Positions 54,040-62,653 of a stretch of DNA of 64,000 bases are shown here, piece after piece. Made by a program: the position numbers and the translations under genes. The notes below the pieces were generated by a model. The model was not told the origin of the DNA, did no database searches, and saw nothing but the letters and a program-made list of their open reading frames with translations. The DNA lies in contig NZ_BMZS01000003.1 of NCBI RefSeq assembly GCF_014652915.1, positions 248,001-312,000 on the forward strand. Reading direction: 5' to 3'. How positions within the stretch are numbered: position 1 is the stretch's first letter; every line of letters begins with the position of its first letter. Origin of the DNA: Thalassobaculum fulvum. Its GTDB lineage: Bacteria; Pseudomonadota; Alphaproteobacteria; Thalassobaculales; Thalassobaculaceae.

Positions 54040-54999
54040 ATGATCGGCGACGACAGCCTGAGCGTCGAATTGGAGGCGCCGGACATCGCGCGCTGGCGGG
54101 GTGCGAACACCGGCGTCGACTACGTGCACTGCCTCGACAGCGGGCGACCCGGGCCGGACGCAATGATCAATGCGCTGATGCACGGCAACGAGCTGTGCGG
54201 GGCGGTCGCGTTGGACCGGCTGCTGCAGGCCGGAGTCCGGCCGACCCGCGGTCGCCTGACACTGTGCTTCGTCAACCACGAGGCCTATGACCGGTTCGAT
54301 CCGTCGGCGCCGATGCTCTCCCGGTTCGTCGACGAGGACATGAACCGGCTGTGGACGGCGGATCGGCTGGACGCCCCGCCGACGACGGTCGAGGCCCGGC
54401 GGGCGCAGGCGTTGCGGCCGTTCTTCGACCGCGCCGACCGGCTCCTCGACATCCACTCGATGGGTACCCGGTCGCAGCCGATCCTGCTGGTTCACGGCCT
54501 GCCGAAGGAACGTCGCCTGGCCCGGGCCATGGGGTATCCCGCCACGGTGGCCTGTGGGTCGGGCCACGTTCAGGGCCGCAGGCTGATCGAGTACGGTCCG
54601 TTCAACGACCCGGCCGGCGACAAGGTGGCGGTGCTGGTCGAGTGCGGGCATCACTGGTCGCGCGGGACCGCGGTCGTGGCGCTCGACACCGCGCTGCACT
54701 TCCTCCGCGCCCTCGACATGCTGGACCCCGGGGTGTTCCGCGAGCACGCCTCCGACCCCGACCCGGTCGAACAGACCATGCTGGAAGTCACGCACGGCTA
54801 CACCATCCGGACCGACGACTTCTACTTCACCGCGAGGTTCGACGGGCTCGAGCGGTTCGCGAAGGCGGGGGAGGTGTTCGCGGTCGACGGCGGCGAGGAG
54901 ATCGGCACCCCCTACGACGACTGTGTGCTGGTGATGCCGAACCACCGCGCGGTCAGGGGGCAGAGAGCGTTCCGGCTGGCGCGGCCGGTCGTGGAGTAG
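54040..54999 (+). CDS. Succinylglutamate desuccinylase/aspartoacylase family protein
   Basis: A 319-residue M14-like zinc hydrolase. ATG 54040 follows GGAGG. The zinc ligands are seen as HGNE (His and Glu) in MHGNELCGAVALDRLL and the third His in LLDIHSMG. The substrate-binding Arg/Asn stretch is DEDMNRLW, and a Glu in VLVECGHHWSRG is a candidate catalytic residue. The C-terminal about 100 residues form the beta-domain of this family. It removes an acyl group from an N-acyl amino acid or similar; the exact substrate is unknown. Confidence 0.87.
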   Translation: MIGDDSLSVELEAPDIARWRGANTGVDYVHCLDSGRPGPDAMINALMHGNELCGAVALDRLLQAGVRPTRGRLTLCFVNHEAYDRFDPSAPMLSRFVDEDMNRLWTADRLDAPPTTVEARRAQALRPFFDRADRLLDIHSMGTRSQPILLVHGLPKERRLARAMGYPATVACGSGHVQGRRLIEYGPFNDPAGDKVAVLVECGHHWSRGTAVVALDTALHFLRALDMLDPGVFREHASDPDPVEQTMLEVTHGYTIRTDDFYFTARFDGLERFAKAGEVFAVDGGEEIGTPYDDCVLVMPNHRAVRGQRAFRLARPVVE

Positions 55000-55117
55000 C
55001 GCGAAGCGAGCCATGCAGCGGACGCAGGGCGGCTGCGTGCCGGCCGCGCTGGTCCGGTGCGTGCCGCTACCCTACATGCCCGCCAGTCGCTCGGATCACC
55101 GGCCGGAGGAGGCCACC

Positions 55118-55273
55118 ATGTCCCCTGTCGTTTCGCGCCTCGGTGTCGCCGAGACCCCGGCCGCTTCCGTCACGCTCGCCCAGACCGAGATCCTGGCGCC
55201 GGTCGTGCTCGCCCTGGCGAACGCGCTGATCGCCGGCATCGCGCTGGTCGGACGGCTGTTCCGCCGCGGCTGA
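55118..55273 (+). CDS. Small single-helix membrane protein, hypothetical
   Basis: A 51-residue candidate with GGAGGAGG ideally spaced before ATG 55118. The sequence ends in a hydrophobic helix ILAPVVLALANALIAGIALVG followed by a basic RLFRRG, as for a small tail-anchored peptide. An in-frame longer start exists at 55013 but that part is less protein-like. It lies between a hydrolase and a convergent oxidase gene. Only the ribosome site and hydrophobicity support it. Confidence 0.45.
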   Translation: MSPVVSRLGVAETPAASVTLAQTEILAPVVLALANALIAGIALVGRLFRRG

Positions 55274-55292
55274 GTTCGCCGGTGGCTACGCC

Positions 55293-55880
55293 CTACGGAA
55301 CCACCCAGGCAGCCTCGTAGTCGCCGTCGGCGGGCCAGCGTATGCGGGCCCGCCGATGCGCGTCTGCGCCCAGCCACACCCAGTCCCAGCTTCGCCACGC
55401 CACCGTGACGATGGCGAAGGCGTCGCGGTCGCCGCCGTTCGGATCGATCGGCGGGTGGTCGAGCGGTCGCGGTCCCGGGGTCGGCGTGCCCGGCGGCGGG
55501 CCGCCGCGATAGAGCGCTCGTCCTGCGGCGCCGAGGGCCGTCCAGGTCGCGTCGGCGGTCGGTCCCGACGCCTCGACCGCCGCATCCCCGGCAATCCGCA
55601 GCTGCTGCCCGGCGACCGGGTCCCACAGGCACAGTTCGACCGCCGTGTTCCGGGCGATCTGCCCGGCCTTGTCCGAGTGCCGGTGGGTGTTGATCCGGAG
55701 GCTGCGGTCGGGCACGGAGACGGCGCGCAGCACGACCGTCCGCAGGGTCGGCGCGCCGGTCTGCGAGAGGGTCGCGAGCATCGGCGTCCGCCAGGGTGCG
55801 GCAGGATCCGTCGTGGCCGCCGACAGCCGCCCGAGGACGTGTGCGACCAGGGCGTCCAGGTCGGCGGGCGGCGGGGTCAA
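55293..55880 (-). CDS. Pyridoxamine 5'-phosphate oxidase-family FMN-binding protein
   Basis: A 195-residue split-barrel protein. The start is TTG 55880, overlapping the stop of the MFS gene (TTGA). The FMN-phosphate region is seen in PMLATLSQTGAPTLRTVVLRAV and LRINTHRHSDKAGQIARNT, with WDPVAGQQLRIAGDA afterwards. It resembles the Alr4036-type subgroup, not PdxH itself. It probably binds FMN and a small substrate. It is coupled to the exporter gene but the link is unknown. Confidence 0.82.
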   Translation of the reverse strand: MTPPPADLDALVAHVLGRLSAATTDPAAPWRTPMLATLSQTGAPTLRTVVLRAVSVPDRSLRINTHRHSDKAGQIARNTAVELCLWDPVAGQQLRIAGDAAVEASGPTADATWTALGAAGRALYRGGPPPGTPTPGPRPLDHPPIDPNGGDRDAFAIVTVAWRSWDWVWLGADAHRRARIRWPADGDYEAAWVVP

Positions 55881-57067
55881 CGCGTCCTCCCGTCCGAGCG
55901 GGCCAGCAGGTGGAAGAAGAATGAGGCGATGCAAGCGAACAGGATCATGCCTGCCATCGCCCGGTGATCGGTCTGGTTCTGCAGCAGCCCGACCACGATG
56001 GTGAACACCGCGCCGGTCGCCATCTGGCCGAACCCCATCAGGCCGGAGGCGGCGCCGGCGATCCGCGGGTTGACGCTGACCGCGCCGGCGATGCCGTTGG
56101 GCTGACTGATGCCGTTGCCGACCGCGACCAGCATCATCGGCAGGAACACGCTCGCGGTGGTCACGATCCCGGCGACCAGCAGGCCGACGCTGGCGAGCCC
56201 GCCGACGGTGGACACGCCGACCCCGAGGGGGATCATCCGGTCGACGCCGAGACGCTGGGACATCCGGCTGGCCATGAAGTTCCCGGTCATGTAGCCGCCG
56301 GAGATCAGGACGAAGTACAGGCCGTACTCGCTGGGCGGCCGGTGCAGGATCTCGATCACGACATACGGGCCGCCGGCCAGGAACGCGAAGAACGCGCCGA
56401 CCGAGGCGGCGGTGTTGCCGGCGTAGCCGAGGAACGCCCGCGACCGCAGAAGCTCGCCGTAGCTGCGCAGCATGGATGGCAGGTCGATGCGCGGGATCGG
56501 CGTGAGGTTGGTCTCGTGCAACAGCGGGATCGAGGCGGCGAGTACCACCAGCCCCATCGCCATCGGCACCAGGAAGGTCGAGTGCCATCCGAAGCTCGAC
56601 TCCAGGAACCCGCCGAGCGCCGGGGCCATCGCCGGGGCCACCGCCATCGCCATGGTCACCAGGGCGATCACGCTCGCCGCCCGGTCGCGCTCGAAGACGT
56701 CGCGCACGATCGCGCGTCCGAGAACCATGCCGGCGCATCCCCCGACCGCCTGCAGGATGCGCCCGACGATCAGGGTCTCGATCGACCAGGCGAAGGCGCA
56801 CAGCAGGCTTGCGATCGCGTAGATCGCCAGGCCGGCCAGCAGGGTCGGCCGGCGGCCGAAGCGGTCCGAGAGCGGGCCGTAGGCGAGCTGCGCCACCGCG
56901 ACCCCGACGAGATAGAGCGTGAGCGTCAGCTGGATGGTGGCGTAGTCGGTGTCGAACACCCGGACCAGTCCCGGCATCGACGGCACGAAGATGTTGAGCG
57001 CGAGCGGACCGGTGGCGGTCGCCACGACCAGGATCCAGATCGGCGGGCTGAGCGGTTTGTCGGGCAT
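55877..57067 (-). CDS. Bcr/CflA-family multidrug efflux MFS transporter
   Basis: A 396-residue 12-helix exporter. ATG 57067 (MPDKPLSPPIWILVV) is chosen; upstream frame sequence is low-complexity. Motif A of the drug:H+ antiporter-1 group is GPLSDRFGRRPTLLAGL, and the N-terminal helix has the typical NIFVPSMPGLVRVF. Helix 5 has motif C-like AVAPAMAPALGGFL. It should expel sulfonamide- or bicyclomycin-like compounds or other small molecules. It overlaps the PNPOx-family gene downstream. Confidence 0.92.
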   Translation of the reverse strand: MPDKPLSPPIWILVVATATGPLALNIFVPSMPGLVRVFDTDYATIQLTLTLYLVGVAVAQLAYGPLSDRFGRRPTLLAGLAIYAIASLLCAFAWSIETLIVGRILQAVGGCAGMVLGRAIVRDVFERDRAASVIALVTMAMAVAPAMAPALGGFLESSFGWHSTFLVPMAMGLVVLAASIPLLHETNLTPIPRIDLPSMLRSYGELLRSRAFLGYAGNTAASVGAFFAFLAGGPYVVIEILHRPPSEYGLYFVLISGGYMTGNFMASRMSQRLGVDRMIPLGVGVSTVGGLASVGLLVAGIVTTASVFLPMMLVAVGNGISQPNGIAGAVSVNPRIAGAASGLMGFGQMATGAVFTIVVGLLQNQTDHRAMAGMILFACIASFFFHLLARSDGRTR

Positions 57068-57251
57068 GAGGATCGCGGTCGGGGCCGTGCGCGGTGGATG
57101 GCTGAGTAACCTAGGCGCAGCGGGAGGTCCGGCCAAGTGGGTGTCGGCGGCGGGCTCGAGGGCGCCCGCGTTAACGCCTTGACCGGGATTTCGTGCTAAG
57201 AAAGTCGACGGGGAGGAATGCACGGTCGTTGCAGCGGAGACGCCGCCGGGT

Positions 57252-58424
57252 ATGACGAGTACGGCGCAGATTGTCGGAGGGGGGATTGGCGGCGGGCCGG
57301 GATTCGGCGCGCCGGCGGTCTTCGGGCGCCCGTCCGCGGCGGACGGGGCGAGAGCCGACGCGCGCGATGCCGACCGGTTGCCGGGCCGCGGCGATGCAGG
57401 CGACGAGGCCGCGACACAGCCGGGCCGCCGGCCGTCGGCACCGGCCGGCGACGCCCGGTCGGCGACCGACATTCCCAGGCTGCCGGGACAGGAAGGCCGC
57501 CCCGAGGGCGGCCCGCGACGCCCGCTGATTGCGGGAGGCGCGTTCACGCTTGCCGTCGCCATCGGCCTGGCGCTGGATCGGCTGGGCCGGCCGGAAACCC
57601 CGGAGCCGGGAGAGCCGAGCGACCCGGCGGCCGACGACGGCGAGGCCTCCGGCGAGCCGGGGCTCGACGGCCTCACCGAAGCCGAGCGCGAGCTGGTTCG
57701 CGAGTTGCAGCAGCGCGACGCCGAGGTGCGCCGGCACGAGGCGGCGCACGCCGCCGCCGGCGGGCAGTACGCCGGTGCTCCGAGCTTCACCTACCAGACC
57801 GGCCCCGACGGCAAGCGCTACGCCGTCGGCGGCGAGGTGTCGATCGACACCGCGCCGGTCAAGGGCGACCCGGCGGCGACCATCCGCAAGGCCCAGCAGA
57901 TCAAGGCGGCGGCCAACGCGCCGGCCGACCCGTCGTCCCAGGACCGGCGGGTTGCCGCCGCCGCCAACGCGCTCCAGCAGAGCGCCCAGGCCGAGCTCCT
58001 GGCCCAGCAGCGTGCGGAGCGGCAGGCCGCGGAGGCGGAGACGGCTGCGGCCGACGCCAGCGTGCCGCCGGCGGTCGCGGGCGCACAAGCGCCGAGTCCG
58101 GCCCCGGAAGGCGGGCTGGACATAGCGGCGACGGCGACCGGCGACAGCGGTGCCGGCACCGTCGCGACCGGCGCGCCACGAGCCGGTTTCGGACCGGCGG
58201 ATGCCGGGAGCGGATCGTCGTCGAGCCCCGATACCGACACGCCCGACACCGATAGGCCCGGCACCGACACGCCGAACGCCGGAACGTCGGATTCCGACCG
58301 GGACGGCGACGGCCGGGACGACGACGACCGGGTCGGCGCCTTTGGCGCCGCGGCGTTCAGCGCCGCCGCCGCCAGCTACCGTGGGCCGGCCGAGCGGTCG
58401 AGCCTGGTTTCGCTGGCCGTCTAG
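57252..58424 (+). CDS. SprA-related putative metalloprotease-like protein
   Basis: A 390-residue protein. The central conserved block reads LTEAERELVRELQQRDAEVR, HEAAHAAAGGQYAGAPSFTY and GEVSIDTAPVKGDPAATI in pieces, diagnostic of the SprA-related family (HExxH-like HEAAH). A hydrophobic stretch at about 95-112 may be a membrane anchor. Both ends are Ala/Pro/Gly-rich and disordered, and the C-terminus is rich in Asp/Thr repeats (DTDTPDTDRPGTDTPN). Function is not established. It is alone on its strand but near a FlgC-like gene. Confidence 0.78.
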   Translation: MTSTAQIVGGGIGGGPGFGAPAVFGRPSAADGARADARDADRLPGRGDAGDEAATQPGRRPSAPAGDARSATDIPRLPGQEGRPEGGPRRPLIAGGAFTLAVAIGLALDRLGRPETPEPGEPSDPAADDGEASGEPGLDGLTEAERELVRELQQRDAEVRRHEAAHAAAGGQYAGAPSFTYQTGPDGKRYAVGGEVSIDTAPVKGDPAATIRKAQQIKAAANAPADPSSQDRRVAAAANALQQSAQAELLAQQRAERQAAEAETAAADASVPPAVAGAQAPSPAPEGGLDIAATATGDSGAGTVATGAPRAGFGPADAGSGSSSSPDTDTPDTDRPGTDTPNAGTSDSDRDGDGRDDDDRVGAFGAAAFSAAAASYRGPAERSSLVSLAV

Positions 58425-58432
58425 CCCGGCTC

Positions 58433-59251
58433 TCAGCTTCGCGGGGCCGGCGTGTGGTCAGGGCCGCCGGCGGGTTCCGCCGGCTGCAGCTCACGAGGTT
58501 CGAAACCCAGGCACCTCTTGAAGCTGTCGGCCGTCTGGCCGGGCGTCTCGGAGCAGCTGAAGAACAGGTCGCGACAGCTCGTGTAGTCGGAATCGTTGCC
58601 GGTGAACCGGAGGTCGTCGCACAGCTCCTGGAAGCGCTTGGCAATCAGCGCGAAGTTCTCGGCGGGCTGCTCGATGGCGTCGCTCTTGGGGTCGAGCGGA
58701 CTGACCTGCAGGAACTGGGCGATCGCCTGATTGCCGCGCCGCAGCGTCAGTTCCGCCTCCAGGCGCTCCCCCAGCAGGGTGTAGTAGGTCACGTGGATCG
58801 CCTCGCCGAGCATCATCTGCCGCAGGACCGGCGGGATGAAGCCGCGCCGGGCGTCGCCCCAGATGATGAACTGGATCGATCGCCCGACGATCTTGTAGAG
58901 CGTCGGCTCGGTGCCGACCTCGAGCTTCTTGAGCTCCTCCAGGTCGATCGGGTCGTTGTCGTCGACCCGGTAGACCGGCAGGCGGTCGGAGGTCAGCATC
59001 GCCTGGCTGGAGCGCGGCAGGTGGAATTCGCCCCAGATCGAGTTGTCCTTGTGGCGCATCAGCTTGAAGCCGTAGCCCTCCTGCGTGAGGACGCGGGCCT
59101 CCAGCACCGGCTTGTTGCTGATCGGGTCGGTGAGGACCTCGACGTACCACTGCACGCGGGCGGCATACGCAGACGTGATCCCGAGGCCGCATCCGACCGC
59201 CAGGATGGTTGCGAACAAGAGACGCTGGATGGCTGGATGCGCGCGCTGCAT
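58433..59251 (-). CDS. Exported hypothetical protein
   Basis: A 272-residue protein. ATG 59251 precedes a signal peptide (QRLLFATILAVGCGLGITSAYA). The mature part is rich in beta-strands, with VQWYVEVLTDPISNKPVLEA, KLMRHKDNSIWGEFHLPRSS and a pair of C-terminal Cys (LCDDLRF, CRDLFFSCSET and KRCLGFEP) that may form disulfides. No family was recognised. It is divergent from the hydrolase gene across 48 bp and convergent with the SprA-like gene. Periplasmic location is inferred. Confidence 0.7.
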   Translation of the reverse strand: MQRAHPAIQRLLFATILAVGCGLGITSAYAARVQWYVEVLTDPISNKPVLEARVLTQEGYGFKLMRHKDNSIWGEFHLPRSSQAMLTSDRLPVYRVDDNDPIDLEELKKLEVGTEPTLYKIVGRSIQFIIWGDARRGFIPPVLRQMMLGEAIHVTYYTLLGERLEAELTLRRGNQAIAQFLQVSPLDPKSDAIEQPAENFALIAKRFQELCDDLRFTGNDSDYTSCRDLFFSCSETPGQTADSFKRCLGFEPRELQPAEPAGGPDHTPAPRS

Positions 59252-59299
59252 GGCGGCGCAGTATAGGTGAAGCTCCGACCGGGTCGATAGGACGTGACG

Positions 59300-60133
59300 A
59301 TGGGCATTGTGACGGGCATGGCGATGACTGCGGCGGCCGGATGGGTCCTGGTGGTGACGGTGCTGTACGCCACCCAACGCAGCATCCTGTTCGTCCCGGA
59401 CACCTCGCGGCCGGACCCGGCGGCCAGCGCGGCGCCGATGATGGCGCGGGTGACCACGGTCACGGCCGACGGGCTGGAGCTCGAGGGCTGGTGGCAACCG
59501 CCGGCCGCCGGACGTCCGACCGTCCTGTACTTCCACGGCAATGGCGGGAACGTCGGCGGGCGCGACGACAAGGCCCGGCGGATGATCGAGCGCGGGTACG
59601 GCGTACTGCTGGCCGGATACCGAGGCTACGGGGGCAATCCGGGATCGCCCAGCGAGGCCGGGCTGATCGACGATGGCCGGGCCTGGCTGGACCGGGTCGA
59701 GGGGTTCGGCATCGCCGCGCGCGCGACCGTGCTGTACGGCGAGTCCCTGGGGTCCGGCGTAGTGGCCGCCCTGGCGCTCGAACGGGCGGTCGCGGGCCTC
59801 GTGCTCGAGGCGCCCTACACCTCGATCGCCGACATCGCGGCCGCGCGCTACTGGTTCGTTCCGGCGCGCCGTCTGGTCCGCGATCCGTTCGACACCCGCA
59901 GCCGGCTGGGCGGGGCGAAGGCCCCGGTGTTGATCGTGCACGGCACCGAGGACCGGGTCGTGCCGATCGACCATGGCGAGGCGCTGTTCGAGGTGGCGCC
60001 GGAGCCGAAGCGGCTGGTCCGGCTGCGGGGCGGTGCGCACACCGACCTGTTCGACCACGGCGCCCTGGAGGCGCTCGACGCCTTCGTGGCGGAGGTGATC
60101 GCGGCGGGTCGCTGGCCGGCGGCGGCGTTATGA
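59300..60133 (+). CDS. Alpha/beta hydrolase (BEM46/ABHD13-like), membrane-anchored
   Basis: A 277-residue hydrolase. ATG 59300 gives an N-terminal hydrophobic anchor (about residues 5-24). The oxyanion region is VLYFHGNGGNVGGRDD, the nucleophile elbow is LYGESLGSGV, the acid is in VHGTEDRVVPI, and the His is in RGGAHTDLFDHG. This layout is that of the BEM46 group, whose substrates are unknown. A short gap leads to the FlgC-like gene. Confidence 0.88.
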   Translation: MGIVTGMAMTAAAGWVLVVTVLYATQRSILFVPDTSRPDPAASAAPMMARVTTVTADGLELEGWWQPPAAGRPTVLYFHGNGGNVGGRDDKARRMIERGYGVLLAGYRGYGGNPGSPSEAGLIDDGRAWLDRVEGFGIAARATVLYGESLGSGVVAALALERAVAGLVLEAPYTSIADIAAARYWFVPARRLVRDPFDTRSRLGGAKAPVLIVHGTEDRVVPIDHGEALFEVAPEPKRLVRLRGGAHTDLFDHGALEALDAFVAEVIAAGRWPAAAL

Positions 60134-60165
60134 GTTATTTAACCGTCGTCGGAGGACGATGACGC

Positions 60166-60582
60166 ATGGCCATCAGCAGCGCGATCTCCAGTGCCCTCAG
60201 CGGCGTCCAGGCCGCCGAACGGCGGCTCGGCAACTCGGCGAGCAACGTCGCGAACCTGCGCAGCGTGGCGGCGCCGAGCGTCGACGGCCCGGCAACCGAC
60301 GACCAGGGCAATCCGCTGTTCCGGCCGGGCCGCACGGTCGACGTCTCGACCCCGACCGGCGGGGTGCAGTCCACCCGACTGCTGGTCGATCCGGCCTCGG
60401 TCCAGCAGTACGATCCGTCGGCCCCCGATGCCGACGCCGAGGGGCTGGTCAATCGCCCGAACGTGGACCTGGTGCGCGAGACGGCCGAGCGGATCTCCGG
60501 TCAGCGGCAGTTCGAGGCCAATCTCGCGACCATCCGCGCGGCCGACGAACTCCTGCAGGCCACGCTAGACATCAAGAGCTGA
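60166..60582 (+). CDS. Short flagellar basal-body rod-like protein (FlgC-type ends)
   Basis: A 138-residue protein. The N-terminal helix SSAISSALSGVQAAERRLGNSASNVANL matches the rod-protein start, with the Asn-Ala/Ser-NVAN core. The C-terminal helix NRPNVDLVRETAERISGQRQFEANL and a final LLQATLDIKS match the rod C-terminal block. The middle is short. It lacks flagellar neighbours (no flgB, fliE or hook genes here), so it is either a stray flagellar gene or a paralogue used in another export structure. Its 3' end overlaps the convergent NifU-like gene by 11 bp. Confidence 0.75.
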   Translation: MAISSAISSALSGVQAAERRLGNSASNVANLRSVAAPSVDGPATDDQGNPLFRPGRTVDVSTPTGGVQSTRLLVDPASVQQYDPSAPDADAEGLVNRPNVDLVRETAERISGQRQFEANLATIRAADELLQATLDIKS

Positions 60583-61006
60583 CGGCTTCCAGAGAGGCGA
60601 GCGCCCTGCTGGCTGCCTTGAACGGCAGCATCACGCAGTCGTGCCGGGCGCGCACCGCCTGCACCGGGGCGAAGCTGCTGAGCCGTGTCCAGGGCAGGTC
60701 GCCTTCGCCGAGCGTGCCGGCAAGGTATCCGGCGACCGCGGTCCCGGCACGCTCGAGCGTCGCCGCCGGCACGCCGATAGCCTCCTCGGCGATCACCGCG
60801 GTCGCCGCCTGGCACAGTGCGCACCCCTGCACCTTGGCGCCGACCGCGGTGATCCGGCCGTCCTCGACGGCGAGGTCGATGGTTATCCGGTCGCCGCAGA
60901 TCGGGTTGTCGACCCGGGCTGTCACCGTCGGGCTCTCGAGGCGGTCGACCGCCCGGCCTTGCTTGGCCAGGGCCAGGATCTCGGCCTGATACAGCGGATC
61001 GGTCAT
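60572..61006 (-). CDS. NifU/SufU-like iron-sulfur scaffold protein
   Basis: A 144-residue protein starting at ATG 61006, which overlaps the TGA of the MoeA/MocA gene (ATGA). The three cluster- or metal-binding Cys residues are in DNPICGDRI, VQGCALCQAA and ARHDCVMLPF, with the Asp after the first Cys, as in SufU/IscU. It should hold or transfer an Fe-S cluster or sulfur. Its coupling to molybdenum-cofactor maturation genes suggests a service role for the iron-sulfur subunit of that hydroxylase. Confidence 0.82.
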   Translation of the reverse strand: MTDPLYQAEILALAKQGRAVDRLESPTVTARVDNPICGDRITIDLAVEDGRITAVGAKVQGCALCQAATAVIAEEAIGVPAATLERAGTAVAGYLAGTLGEGDLPWTRLSSFAPVQAVRARHDCVMLPFKAASRALASLEAVSS

Positions 61007-62652
61007 GGGCGGCCGCCGGTCAGGGCCGCCAGGGCGGCAGGCGTATCGACGTCCATCAGCACGGCCTCGTCCTCGACCTCGACCTCGGCGACCACCTCGT
61101 CGTGCTCGCCGATGATGTGACGGGCCCCGACGTCGCCGGACACCGCCGCGATCGTCTCGAAGAAGCGGCGGGCGAACAGCACCGGGTTGCCGCGCTTGCC
61201 ACGGCGGGTCGGGACGATGATGGCACGGCCCTCGACCGGGTCGAACGCGGCGATCAGGCGGTCGATGACCGTGGCGCCGACCTTCGGCATGTCGGCCAGA
61301 CAGACGATCGCGCCGTCGGTGTCCGGGGGCAGGGCCGCGATACCGGCCTTCAGCGAGGTCGACAGGCCGTCGGCGAAATCCGGGTTTTCGGCGAAGCTCA
61401 CCGTGCAGCCGGCGAGCGCGGCGTGCACCCGGTCGGCCTCGTGCCCGGTCACCACCACCACCGGGTCGGCAGCCGATGCCAGGACGTTGTCGACCACGTG
61501 GCGAACCATGGGGCGGCCGTCGATCTCGGCCAGCAGCTTGTTGATCTCGCCCATCCGCCGCGACTGGCCACCCGCCAGGACCAGGGCGGCGATCTTCGGT
61601 CGGCGCGCCGGGGCCACGTGGGCCTGCGGCGGCGCCTTGCCTTCCTTGGCGCGGGTGCGCGGCATCGGCCGGCTCGGGATGTCCTTGAGCAGGCCGCCGA
61701 CCCCCATCCGCATGATCTCGCGGTCGCCGATCGGCAACCCGGCGACGGCGCGCTGCAGGACCCAGTCGAAACCGTTGAGCTTCGGCGAGCGGGCGCAGCC
61801 CGGCAGGCCGATCACGGTGGCGTCGCCGATCCGGCCCATCAGCATGAGGTTGCCGGGGTCCACCGGCATACCGAAATGGGTGACGGTCCCGCCGGCGGCC
61901 TCGACTCCCGCCGGCACCACGTCGCGCCGGTCGACCACCGCCGAAGCGCCCGAGACCAGCACCATCTGGGCGCCGTTCCGCAGGGTTTCCTCGATTGCCC
62001 GGGCGATCGCGGCCGGCGCGTGCTCGCACCGGACCTCGTGGCAGATCTCGCTGCCCATCGGGTGCAGGCGGGCCCGGGTCACCTCGAGCGTCGAGTTCAG
62101 CACGCTCTCCTTGGTGCCGGGCAACTGCGACTGCACCAGCCCGACCCGCGTCGGGCGGTAGGCCGCGACCCGCACCATCGGCACCTCGCGCCGGGCGATC
62201 GCCTCGGCCAGGGTGACCGTGTCCTCAGGCACGGAGAACGCGATGATCTTGAGGGTCGCGATCATCTGGCCGGGCTCGACCGACTGGTACGGCGGCACCA
62301 TCGCCAGGGTCACGGCCTCGTCGATCAGGTTGAAGGCATCCAGGCGCCCGGGGTCGTAGACCACCACGCCGGCGGTTTCGGCATACAGGTTGGCGCGGCC
62401 GGTGAACGCCGCGCCCGCCGTGACCCCGTCACCGCCCATGGCGCGGGCCAGCCGGTTCGCGGCGTCGTCCTCGGCGATGTCGCCCTTCTCCAGGCGGGCG
62501 GCCACCACCTGGGCATAGCCCGCGGCCCGGAGGATCGCCAGGTCGTCGGCCGTCAGCACCTTTCCCTTCTTCAGGGTCCGGGCCTCCAGGCGCAGCGAGT
62601 GGGCCAGGATGGCGCCCTCGGCTTCCTCGACCGGGATCTCGCCGAACTGCAC
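61003..62652 (-). CDS. Molybdopterin-binding (MoeA-like) and MocA-type nucleotidyltransferase fusion
   Basis: A 549-residue bifunctional protein. The N-terminal about 340 residues resemble molybdopterin-binding MoeA/MogA proteins, with VLVSGASAVVDRRDVVPAGV and VIGLPGCARSPKLNGFDWVL. The C-terminal about 190 residues are a MobA/MocA-type nucleotidyltransferase: ALVLAGGQSRRMGEINKLLAEIDG (nucleotide loop), CLADMPKVGATVID and PTRRGKRGNPVLFARRFFE. Such fusions insert metal and attach CMP to the molybdopterin of xanthine-dehydrogenase-family enzymes. Flanked by XdhC-like and NifU-like genes, it clearly belongs to a molybdo-hydroxylase maturation operon. Confidence 0.9.
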   Translation of the reverse strand: MQFGEIPVEEAEGAILAHSLRLEARTLKKGKVLTADDLAILRAAGYAQVVAARLEKGDIAEDDAANRLARAMGGDGVTAGAAFTGRANLYAETAGVVVYDPGRLDAFNLIDEAVTLAMVPPYQSVEPGQMIATLKIIAFSVPEDTVTLAEAIARREVPMVRVAAYRPTRVGLVQSQLPGTKESVLNSTLEVTRARLHPMGSEICHEVRCEHAPAAIARAIEETLRNGAQMVLVSGASAVVDRRDVVPAGVEAAGGTVTHFGMPVDPGNLMLMGRIGDATVIGLPGCARSPKLNGFDWVLQRAVAGLPIGDREIMRMGVGGLLKDIPSRPMPRTRAKEGKAPPQAHVAPARRPKIAALVLAGGQSRRMGEINKLLAEIDGRPMVRHVVDNVLASAADPVVVVTGHEADRVHAALAGCTVSFAENPDFADGLSTSLKAGIAALPPDTDGAIVCLADMPKVGATVIDRLIAAFDPVEGRAIIVPTRRGKRGNPVLFARRFFETIAAVSGDVGARHIIGEHDEVVAEVEVEDEAVLMDVDTPAALAALTGGRP

Positions 62653-62653
62653 G

